From Marinobacter salinexigens (GTDB lineage Bacteria; Pseudomonadota; Gammaproteobacteria; Pseudomonadales; Oleiphilaceae): a stretch of DNA of 64,000 nucleotides. Made by a program: the position numbers and the translations under genes. The stretch is from contig NZ_VTUU01000009.1 of the NCBI RefSeq assembly GCF_008370345.1, positions 1 to 64,000 on the forward strand, given 5' to 3'. The notes beneath the pieces were generated by a model. That model was not told the origin of the DNA. It made no database searches and worked only from the letters and a program-made list of their open reading frames with translations. Positions 57,209 to 64,000 of the stretch are shown here, piece by piece. Numbering within the stretch: position 1 is the first letter of the stretch; each line of letters begins with the position of its first letter.

Positions 57209-58015
57209 ATGACTATAAAAGCAGACAGCCGGCCCCTTCGCGTATTGCAACTGACAGACCCCCATTTGATGGCGGACCCCGGTGGTGCCTTGTTGGGGGT
57301 AAATACCCGTGACAGTCTCTCTGCCGTTATTTCTGAAGTTCTGGACGTTCATGGTCAGCCTGATCTGATTCTTGCTACGGGAGACCTTGCGCAGGACGGA
57401 TCCGAAGAGGCCTATCGCGTCTTTGGTGAGCAGTTGCAGGTATTCGGCTGTCAGTCTGCCTGGATTTCAGGTAATCACGATAGGTCCGACATACTGCACC
57501 GTGTAGCGACCCGGTTCCAGGCCGACCAGCGCCAGATTGTTCAGGGTGGCTGGCAATTTGTTCTGTTGGACTCTTCTGTGTCGGGGAAAGTGTTTGGGGA
57601 ACTGGCTCCGTCCGAACTGGACTTTCTGGAGCGGTGTCTTTCTCAACATCCAGGCACTCCCACCATTGTGTCACTGCACCATCACCCGGTGGATATTGGC
57701 TCCGACTGGATGGAGAAAATCGGTCTTCAAAACCGGGAAGCGTTCTGGCATGTCATTGATCAGCACCCGCAGGTGAAAATTGTGTTGTGGGGGCATATTC
57801 ACCAGGATCTCGAGCAACAGCGGCGGGGGGTATCGCTGTTAGCGACGCCATCCACCTGTATTCAGTTCACGGCAGGGTCCAGCGATTTTTCTGTGGAGCC
57901 TTTGCCGCCAGGGTATCGGTGGTTTGAACTGGGACCTGGCGGTGAGATTCACACTGAAGTTCGCCGCGCCCACCGCTTTGAATTCACTCTGGATCAGAAC
58001 AGTTCCGGCTACTGA
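57209..58015 (+). CDS. cpdA: 3',5'-cyclic-AMP phosphodiesterase
   Basis: The product is 268 aa (E. coli 275) from ATG 57209. It is a class III metallophosphoesterase with the metal-ligand motifs in order: TDPHL, GDLAQDG, GNHDR, HHHP and GHIHQD. It lowers cAMP and so tunes CRP/Vfr activity. The 152-bp gap upstream contains two TGTGA half-sites (57079-57083 and 57110-57114) but no full CRP palindrome. Confidence 0.92.
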   Translation: MTIKADSRPLRVLQLTDPHLMADPGGALLGVNTRDSLSAVISEVLDVHGQPDLILATGDLAQDGSEEAYRVFGEQLQVFGCQSAWISGNHDRSDILHRVATRFQADQRQIVQGGWQFVLLDSSVSGKVFGELAPSELDFLERCLSQHPGTPTIVSLHHHPVDIGSDWMEKIGLQNREAFWHVIDQHPQVKIVLWGHIHQDLEQQRRGVSLLATPSTCIQFTAGSSDFSVEPLPPGYRWFELGPGGEIHTEVRRAHRFEFTLDQNSSGY

Positions 58016-58109
58016 TTTCTCCTGTTCCTTCTGAACCTGTTACTCAAGGCCTCGCTGGCGCGGGGCTGTTGCGGTAAACTGCGCGAAAATCCAATCAGGG
58101 AACCCGATC

Positions 58110-58502
58110 ATGAGCGATATACCCGCAGATCTTAAATACATTGAAACCCATCAGTGGGTCCGCGTGGCCGATGACGGTACGGCGACGGTTGGCATTACCG
58201 ATTTTGCCCAGGAGCAGTTGGGTGACGTCGTTTATATCGGCGTACCTGATCTCGGAGTGACAGTGAATGGCGGTGAAGAAGCTGGTGTGGCGGAATCGGT
58301 GAAATCAGCATCTGATGTTTTCAGTCCGGTCACCGGTGAAGTGATCGAAGTGAACGAGTCGCTGGAAGATGAGCCGGAGAAGGTGAACGAGGATCCGTAT
58401 GGTGATGGCTGGTTGTTCAAAGTTCGGCTTGCGGACAAGGGCGAGCTTGATGGTTTGATGGATGCAACAGCGTATTCGGAGCATGTTGCGGCCGAAGAAT
58501 GA
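58110..58502 (+). CDS. gcvH: Glycine cleavage system H protein
   Basis: The product is 130 aa (E. coli 129). It carries the lipoyl arm shuttling methylamine between the P, T and L proteins; the lipoylated residue is K65 in ESVKSASD. MSDIPADLKYIETHQWVRVA is the typical start and AGGGAA the ribosome binding site. The gcvT and gcvP partners are not in the window. Confidence 0.97.
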   Translation: MSDIPADLKYIETHQWVRVADDGTATVGITDFAQEQLGDVVYIGVPDLGVTVNGGEEAGVAESVKSASDVFSPVTGEVIEVNESLEDEPEKVNEDPYGDGWLFKVRLADKGELDGLMDATAYSEHVAAEE

Positions 58503-58522
58503 TGGTTTCACCAGGATCCGAT

Positions 58523-59719
58523 ATGAATTTACCTGTGCTATACCTGCGCAAAGGCGCAGAACGCCGCCTTCGTTCTGGCCATCTCTGGGTGTACAGCAAC
58601 GAAGTGGATACCCGGCGCACCCCTCTGACGGACTTTGAGGCTGGTGCTCAGGCTGAGTTGCGCGCGTCCAACGACAAGCCTTTGGGCACGGTATTCGTAA
58701 ACCCTCACGCCCTGATCTGTGGCCGTCTGATTAGCCGGGACCCTCGTCACGGGATGACGCCCCAGCGCCTGGAACAGAGGCTGGAAGCAGCGTTGGTCTT
58801 GCGGGAAAAGCTTTTTCCGAAGCCTTTTTACCGTTGGGTATTTGGTGACAGCGATGGCCTGTCGGGGCTGGTGATTGACCGTTTCGGCGACACAGTCGTT
58901 GTCCAGATTTCTACGGCAGGGATGGAACTGCTGAAAGATACGATTGTTCGCGCTGTGCAGCGCCTGGTGCACCCATCGGCTGTTGTCCTCAAGAACGACG
59001 GTAAGATGCGTCGGGTTGAGGGCCTGGAGTCTTATGTAGAACAGGCCCACGGCCCAGAGGTTTCCGTGCTCCAGGTCGAAGAGAACGGTGTTCGCTTTGA
59101 GGTGGATCTGGCTGAAGGTCAAAAGACAGGGTGGTTCTATGATCACCGGATGAATCGCCAGCGCCTCCAGGCCTATTCTCCTGGCAAGCGGGTTCTTGAC
59201 GTATTCAGCTATGTGGGTGGTTGGGGTATCCAGGCTGCCAGTGCCGGCGCCTCGCAGGTGACTTGTGTGGACAGCTCCTCATCCGCCATGGATGCAGTCC
59301 ATCATAATGCGAAGCTCAATGGCCTAGACAATGTCGACACCCTTGAAGGGGATGCCTTTGATGCCCTCAAGGCGTTATGTGACGAGAAGGAAAAGTACGA
59401 CATCGTTGTGCTGGATCCGCCCGCGCTGATCCCCCGCCGTCGCGACCAGAAAGCTGGCGAGCAGGCTTATGCCCGACTGAACCAGTTGGCGCTGAGGCTG
59501 CTGGACAGGGACGGCTTGTTGGTCTCTGCTTCCTGCTCGATGCACCTGTCTCAAGAAAAACTGGTGGACATCATTCGGGGAAGTGGCCGCAAGATCGACC
59601 GTTTTGTTCAGTTGCTGGAACAGGGACATCAGGCGCCGGATCACCCGACAATACCGGGGATCCCCGAGACGGACTACATCAAATCCTGTTTCGTGCGTTC
59701 ATTGACAGGCTTTTTTTGA
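58523..59719 (+). CDS. RlmI-type 23S rRNA methyltransferase
   Basis: The product is 398 aa (E. coli RlmI 396) from ATG 58523, with AGGA 7 nt upstream; ATG 58499 overlapping gcvH is less likely. An N-terminal PUA domain (LPVLYLRKGAERRLRSGHLW) precedes a Rossmann domain with SAM motif VLDVFSYVGGWGIQAA and a DPPALIP motif. By family it should make m5C1962 in 23S rRNA. The final LSQEKLVDII and KSCFVRSL are typical. Confidence 0.9.
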   Translation: MNLPVLYLRKGAERRLRSGHLWVYSNEVDTRRTPLTDFEAGAQAELRASNDKPLGTVFVNPHALICGRLISRDPRHGMTPQRLEQRLEAALVLREKLFPKPFYRWVFGDSDGLSGLVIDRFGDTVVVQISTAGMELLKDTIVRAVQRLVHPSAVVLKNDGKMRRVEGLESYVEQAHGPEVSVLQVEENGVRFEVDLAEGQKTGWFYDHRMNRQRLQAYSPGKRVLDVFSYVGGWGIQAASAGASQVTCVDSSSSAMDAVHHNAKLNGLDNVDTLEGDAFDALKALCDEKEKYDIVVLDPPALIPRRRDQKAGEQAYARLNQLALRLLDRDGLLVSASCSMHLSQEKLVDIIRGSGRKIDRFVQLLEQGHQAPDHPTIPGIPETDYIKSCFVRSLTGFF

Positions 59720-59744
59720 CGCTGCAGGCATCAGGCCTGCAGCG
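59720..59744. terminator. Stem-loop between convergent rRNA methyltransferase and HAD genes
   Basis: CGCTGCAGGC and GCCTGCAGCG pair perfectly over 10 bp around a 5-nt loop. T-runs are poor on both strands (CAAAGTTTC on plus), so it is a weak or factor-aided terminator. Confidence 0.5.
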
Positions 59745-59753
59745 CAAAGTTTC

Positions 59754-60410
59754 TCAGTCCCTCAGCGACATGACCTTCCAGTCGTTTTCCCGGGCCAATG
59801 CTTCCAGCTTGGGGTCCGGGTCAACGGCGACCGGGTTTTCTACCTGTTGCAGCAATGGTACGTCATTGTGGGAGTCGCTATAGAACCAGGCTCCGGCCAG
59901 ATTCTCTCCGTAGGCGTCCAACCACTCGTTCAGTCGGGTAACCTTGCCATCCTGAAAGCTTGGAATGCCTGCCACCTTCCCGGTGTAGTGCCCGTTTATG
60001 ATTTCCGGCTCGGTCGCAATCAGGTGATCAATGCCGAGTGCTTGGGCGATAGGTTCGGTGACAAAGCGGTTGGTCGCTGTGATGATCATCAGCGTATGGC
60101 CCTGTTCCCGGTGGCTGTCCAGCAACTGAAATGCTTTCTTTTGCATCATTGGCTCAACTTTATGGGCCATGAATCGCTCTCTCCAGGCCAATAAATCATC
60201 CATGCTGTGTTGTGCCAGCGGGCGCAGTGCAAAGCCGAGGTAGTGAAGGATGTCCAGCTCGCCGTTCAGGTATTCCTGGTAAAAACGATCATTGGCCTTG
60301 CGGTATTCTTCAGCATCCACAATGCCTTCCTCGACAAGAAAATCCCCCCAGGCGTGATCGCTGTCTCCTGCCAGCAGGGTGTTGTCCAGATCAAATATTG
60401 CGAGCGTCAA
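59754..60410 (-). CDS. HAD-superfamily IB hydrolase (SerB/Cof-like phosphatase)
   Basis: The product is 218 aa from TTG 60410, placed exactly behind GGAGGAAACAGC. ATG 60452 further upstream has no such site. Motif I is AIFDLDNTLL (D7 nucleophile, D9 acid), motif II is MIITATN, motif III has KV and motif IV is YSDSHNDVPLL. HAD-IB members include phosphoserine and histidinol-phosphate phosphatases. In this neighbourhood (beside rppH-ptsP) it is a conserved Pseudomonas-type gene; a histidinol-phosphatase role is possible but unproven. Confidence 0.88.
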   Translation of the reverse strand: MTLAIFDLDNTLLAGDSDHAWGDFLVEEGIVDAEEYRKANDRFYQEYLNGELDILHYLGFALRPLAQHSMDDLLAWRERFMAHKVEPMMQKKAFQLLDSHREQGHTLMIITATNRFVTEPIAQALGIDHLIATEPEIINGHYTGKVAGIPSFQDGKVTRLNEWLDAYGENLAGAWFYSDSHNDVPLLQQVENPVAVDPDPKLEALARENDWKVMSLRD

Positions 60411-60583
60411 GCTGTTTCCTCCGATGGTCGCTGGGCTAGCGTTGCGAAACATAGTCTAACACGACCTGTATAGCGAGGCTGCGTTTGCCGAACCCTTGGG
60501 TTTCTGCAAGAATGATAGCAACTTGGACAATTCTGACCGGTGAATTTTTGTACTGGTCGACCGACCTTTGAGAGGACTGTGCC

Positions 60584-61114
60584 GTGATTGATTCAGACGG
60601 TTTCAGACCCAACGTCGGAATCATTCTGGCCAACCACAGAGGAGAGGTTCTCTGGGCAAGGCGAATAGGGCAGGACTCCTGGCAATTTCCACAAGGTGGC
60701 ATCAAGCACAACGAGTCACCTGAGGAAGCGCTATACCGGGAGCTTGGGGAGGAAGTAGGTCTCGGTGCCGACGATGTGGAAATCATCAGTTGTACCCGGG
60801 GCTGGCTACGTTACCGGCTTCCCAGGAGGATGGTTCGCCATAACTCCCACCCTGTTTGTGTGGGCCAAAAGCAGAAATGGTTCCTGCTGAGGATGTTATC
60901 GCCAGACGCACATGTGTGCGTGGATGGCACTGATTCACCGGAGTTCGATGGGTGGCAGTGGGTTAGCTACTGGTATCCGTTGGGGCAGGTGGTTTCATTT
61001 AAACGAGAAGTGTATCGACGAGCGTTGAGAGAGCTGGCTCCGCGACTGTTCTATAACATGGAACAGTGGCATAGAGGGGAGCAGCCCCGGCGTATCAAGG
61101 ATCCCAGGAAATGA
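60584..61114 (+). CDS. rppH: RNA pyrophosphohydrolase
   Basis: The product is 176 aa (E. coli RppH 176) from GTG 60584, behind AGAGGA. The Nudix box [20 protein letters not shown] has catalytic glutamates in [26 protein letters not shown] is the conserved start. It removes pyrophosphate from 5' ends and starts RNase E-dependent decay. ptsP follows 15 bp later, as in E. coli and Pseudomonas. Confidence 0.97.
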   Translation: MIDSDGFRPNVGIILANHRGEVLWARRIGQDSWQFPQGGIKHNESPEEALYRELGEEVGLGADDVEIISCTRGWLRYRLPRRMVRHNSHPVCVGQKQKWFLLRMLSPDAHVCVDGTDSPEFDGWQWVSYWYPLGQVVSFKREVYRRALRELAPRLFYNMEQWHRGEQPRRIKDPRK

Positions 61115-61129
61115 TGGACTGAACCGGCC

Positions 61130-63442
61130 ATGGCCATGCTGAGCATTCTGCGAAGTCTTGTACAAGAGGTAAACGGTGCCCGCGATTTGCAGGAGGCGCT
61201 GGATATCATCGTATCGCGGGTGCAAAAGGCTATGGGAACCGAAGTGTGTTCTGTCTACCTGCTGGACCCTGCCACGAACCGGTACCTGTTGATGGCCACT
61301 GAAGGCCTTTACCGCAAGGCTGTTGGGCAGGTCACTCTGGGGTATTCCGAAGGCCTGGTTGGTCTGGTGGGCTCACGGGAAGAGCCCATCAACCTCGAAG
61401 ATGCCCCGTCCCATCCTCGTTATCGCTATTTCCCTGAAACCGGCGAGGAGCGTTTCCGCTCCTTTCTCGGTGTGCCCATTATTCACCATCGCCGAGTGCT
61501 TGGCGTCCTTGTCGTGCAGCAACGCGAAAGCTCCCGTTGCTTTGACGAGGGCGAAGAAGCGTTTCTGGTCACGGTTTCCGCCCAGTTGGCCGGAGTGATT
61601 GCCCACAGCGAAGCCACGGGTGCAATCAGCGGCATGTCGCTGACTGGTGAGGAAGCTCATGATGTGAGCTTTAACGGTGTGCCCGGAGCACCGGGTGTAG
61701 CCATCGGAAACAGTGTGGTTGTCTATCCGGCTGCCGATCTGGACGTTGTTCCTGAAAAACCTACGGAAGATGTAGAGTTGGAACTGGAACTGTTCCGGGA
61801 TGCGGTGCAGGCAGTGCGGGAAGATATCGAACGTGTGGCCCGGCGCCTGGCCAGCCAGCTCAGACCGGAAGAGCAGGCCCTGTTTGACGTGTATCTCCGT
61901 ATGCTGGGCGATGAGGCTCTGCCCGGAGAAGTTGCCAACAAGATTCGTGAGGGTATCTGGGCTCAGGGCGCTTTGAAGCAGGTTGTGCAGCAGTATGTAC
62001 GCCACTTCGAGATGATGGATGATCATTATCTCCAGGAACGTGCCGTGGATGTGCGGGATCTTGGTCGTCGCCTGCTGTCCCACTTGCAGGAAGGTGAACA
62101 GCGCCACCTGGAGTATCCGGAGCGGACTGTCCTGGTCAGTGAAGAGCTGACCCCGGCAATGCTGGGTGAAGTCCCTAAGGGGCAGCTCGTTGGTCTGGTC
62201 TCGGTCAAAGGGTCAAGTAACTCACACGTTGCCATTCTGGCTCGAGCCATGGGCGTGCCAACCGTTATGGGCCTGGTGGACATACCAGTCAACCAACTCG
62301 ACGGGAAGGAGCTGATCGTTGATGGTTTTGAGGGCCAGATCTTTGCCTCGCCTTCGGACGATCTGAGGGCATTCTATCAGGCTATTTGTGACGAGGAGGA
62401 CGAACTGGTCCGTGGCCTGGAAGCCCTGCGGGACAAACCGTGCGAAACCATTGATGGCCACCGGGTGTCGTTGCTGGTGAATACCGGCCTGATGACAGAC
62501 GTGGTGCGTTCATTGTCCCATGGTGCTGAAGGGATTGGTCTTTACCGGACAGAAGTGCCGTTCATGATCAAGGACCGTTTCCCGTCCGAGCAGGAGCAAC
62601 GGGAGTATTACCGGGAGCAGTTGGAAGCCTTCGCGCCGAATCCTGTCACCATGCGGTCCCTCGACGTGGGCGGGGACAAGTCGCTTACCTACTTCCCGAT
62701 TCACGAGGAAAACCCTTTCCTGGGCTGGCGGGGCATCAGGGTTACCCTGGATCACCCGGAAATTTTCCTGGTGCAGGTAAGGGCAATGCTCAAGGCCAGC
62801 GAAGGGCTGAATAACCTGCAGATCATGCTGCCAATGATCAGCAATATTTCCGAGGTTGAAGAGTCGCTGCACCTGATTTACCGGGTTTACCATGAGGTCA
62901 GGGAGGAAGGCTACGATATCCATATGCCGAAAGTGGGCGTTATGGTCGAGATTCCCGCTGCGGTGTATCAGATTCGCGAGCTTGCGGATCGCGTCGACTT
63001 CCTGTCCGTCGGCTCCAACGATCTTACCCAGTACCTGCTTGCGGTGGACCGAAACAATCCCCGCGTGGCGCAGCTTTATCACTCCTATCATCCTGCGGTG
63101 CTGCAGGCTTTGGTTCGGGTGGCACAGGATGCCCATGCCGTTGGTAAACCTGTCGGGATCTGTGGCGAACTGGCTGGAGATCCGGGTGGTGCACTGCTGC
63201 TGATGGCCATGGGCTACGATTCACTGTCAATGAATGCTGCCAGCCTGCCCAAGGTTAAGTCGGTGATTCGTTCGGTGAGCCGCGAGTGGGCCATGCAGTT
63301 GTTGGAGGACGTGCTGCTTTTGGATTCGCCCCATGTGATCAAAAGTTGTGTTGATCTTGCATTACGTAACGCCGGATTCGGGCGCTATCTGAGGCCTGGA
63401 AAGTCCTCTCCTGCAGCCCTGGCCGAACAGGCCCTTTCCTGA
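61130..63442 (+). CDS. ptsP: Phosphoenolpyruvate-protein phosphotransferase PtsP (enzyme I-Ntr)
   Basis: The product is 770 aa (E. coli 748). Its N-terminal GAF domain (about 1-165) opens MLSILRSLVQEVNGARDLQE. The enzyme I modules follow: the phospho-histidine domain has GSSNSHVAILARAMG and the PEP-binding barrel has GIGLYRTEVPFM, RSLDVGGDK and SVGSNDLTQY. GICGELAGDP carries the catalytic cysteine. It starts the nitrogen PTS relay to NPr and EIIA-Ntr, and in E. coli senses glutamine through GAF. ATG 61136 is an alternative start. Confidence 0.96.
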   Translation: MAMLSILRSLVQEVNGARDLQEALDIIVSRVQKAMGTEVCSVYLLDPATNRYLLMATEGLYRKAVGQVTLGYSEGLVGLVGSREEPINLEDAPSHPRYRYFPETGEERFRSFLGVPIIHHRRVLGVLVVQQRESSRCFDEGEEAFLVTVSAQLAGVIAHSEATGAISGMSLTGEEAHDVSFNGVPGAPGVAIGNSVVVYPAADLDVVPEKPTEDVELELELFRDAVQAVREDIERVARRLASQLRPEEQALFDVYLRMLGDEALPGEVANKIREGIWAQGALKQVVQQYVRHFEMMDDHYLQERAVDVRDLGRRLLSHLQEGEQRHLEYPERTVLVSEELTPAMLGEVPKGQLVGLVSVKGSSNSHVAILARAMGVPTVMGLVDIPVNQLDGKELIVDGFEGQIFASPSDDLRAFYQAICDEEDELVRGLEALRDKPCETIDGHRVSLLVNTGLMTDVVRSLSHGAEGIGLYRTEVPFMIKDRFPSEQEQREYYREQLEAFAPNPVTMRSLDVGGDKSLTYFPIHEENPFLGWRGIRVTLDHPEIFLVQVRAMLKASEGLNNLQIMLPMISNISEVEESLHLIYRVYHEVREEGYDIHMPKVGVMVEIPAAVYQIRELADRVDFLSVGSNDLTQYLLAVDRNNPRVAQLYHSYHPAVLQALVRVAQDAHAVGKPVGICGELAGDPGGALLLMAMGYDSLSMNAASLPKVKSVIRSVSREWAMQLLEDVLLLDSPHVIKSCVDLALRNAGFGRYLRPGKSSPAALAEQALS

Positions 63443-63583
63443 GTGACCGCGTCTGTGTAACGGATTATAGGGTGTGTATTCTAGAACGGCCTGTTATCTT
63501 GGTTTCTGGTCGGGATGGATGTAACGCCTTGCGGAAGTCCGGGAAGCCCGGATTGACGGGTAGTGTGGATAAAAGGAACAGAT

Positions 63584-64000
63584 ATGACGGCGCCAAGTGA
63601 GTTGAAATCTTCACCGCGTATCGGGCTCGCACTGGGCGGCGGCGGACCTCTGGGTGGTATTTATGAGATTGGTGCGCTGAGAGCCCTTGATGAGGCTCTG
63701 GATGGTCTCGATTTCAATGACATTGCTGTCTATGTCGGCGTGAACGCCGGCTCTTTTGTCGCCGCCAACCTGGCCAATCAGATGACAACAGCTCAGTTGT
63801 GCCGGATTTTTGTGCGCAACGAGGCAGAAGTTCACCCTTTCCATCCCGAAGTATTTTACCGACCGGCACTCAAGGAAATCGGCAGTCGCCTGTTGGCGGT
63901 TCCGGGCCTGATGGGCACGGCACTGCAGCGTTTTATCAATAACCCATACGATCAGAGCCTCCTGGAAGCACTGACCATCCTGGCGCAGGCAGCTCCGGCA
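63584..64000 (+). CDS. Patatin-like phospholipase family protein with altered nucleophile elbow (partial)
   Basis: The first 139 codons are in the window, with AAGGAA before the ATG. The oxyanion-hole glycine loop is LALGGGGPLGGIYEIGALRA. At the nucleophile elbow, where patatins have GxSxG, the sequence is GVNAG (about residues 53-57): Asn replaces the catalytic Ser. The catalytic Asp (DGG/DGA) lies beyond the window. Without the Ser the protein may be a non-catalytic lipid binder. Alternatively the gene has a mutation or assembly error. It is 141 bp downstream of ptsP. Confidence 0.75.
   Translation, partial: MTAPSELKSSPRIGLALGGGGPLGGIYEIGALRALDEALDGLDFNDIAVYVGVNAGSFVAANLANQMTTAQLCRIFVRNEAEVHPFHPEVFYRPALKEIGSRLLAVPGLMGTALQRFINNPYDQSLLEALTILAQAAPA

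Overview
The window is chromosomal DNA from a Gram-negative gammaproteobacterium. Gene content and order look most like Marinobacter or a close relative: uvrA / MFS / ssb; glnA / DUF4124 gene / ntrBC; glnE / ilvE followed by LPS-core genes; nudF / yqiB / cpdA; rppH / ptsP. This is inference from protein families and synteny, not from a database search. No phage, insertion sequence, CRISPR array, tRNA or rRNA gene was seen, and nearly all of the window is coding.

Region 1 (1-14030) holds the end of tuf and an unbroken S10-spc-alpha ribosomal cluster: rpsJ, rplC, rplD, rplW, rplB, rpsS, rplV, rpsC, rplP, rpmC, rpsQ, rplN, rplX, rplE, rpsN, rpsH, rplF, rplR, rpsE, rpmD, rplO, secY, rpmJ, rpsM, rpsK, rpsD, rpoA, rplQ. 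A near-consensus sigma-70 promoter starts it and intrinsic terminators flank it. Structured RNA lies at rpsJ-rplC, rpsN-rpsH and rpmJ-rpsM. The rpsN-rpsH element can be drawn as two mutually exclusive helices, one of which covers the rpsH ribosome binding site.

Region 2 (14072-27563) starts with a long imperfect inverted repeat. Then come uvrA, a YajR-type MFS transporter, ssb, and a nitrogen-control block: ntrC, ntrB, a small DUF4124 gene and glnA, all on the minus strand. A sigma-54 promoter and an NtrC dyad sit upstream of glnA, and another perfect NtrC-type dyad lies upstream of ntrB. typA and pip follow on the plus strand.

Region 3 (27659-35700) carries dtd, a porin preceded by a good Pho box, a CYTH-domain protein, a two-helix potassium channel with an RCK domain, glnE and ilvE. 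GlnE is the adenylyltransferase acting on the glutamine synthetase encoded in region 2, and PtsP in region 5 belongs to the nitrogen phosphotransferase system, so nitrogen control recurs across the window.

Region 4 (35820-52186) is a lipopolysaccharide core / surface glycan locus: a DUF6165 gene, heptosyltransferase, Kdo kinase, several glycosyltransferases, a CDP-glycerol glycerophosphotransferase-like protein, a GT52/polysialyltransferase-like protein, a fused O-antigen ligase plus family 2 glycosyltransferase, two lipid A acyltransferases, manC, an ELM1-family protein and waaA. Many genes overlap by 4 bp, which suggests translational coupling.

Region 5 (52234-64000) contains tolC, a TPP riboswitch with thiC, nudF-yqiB-cpdA, gcvH, an RlmI-type rRNA methyltransferase, a HAD phosphatase, rppH-ptsP, and the start of a patatin-like protein whose nucleophile-elbow serine is asparagine. 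I found no clear new defence or mobile system. The most unusual items are the ligase-glycosyltransferase fusion, the glycerophosphate/GT52 cassette, the rpsH leader switch, the altered patatin and the PhoB-type porin promoter.
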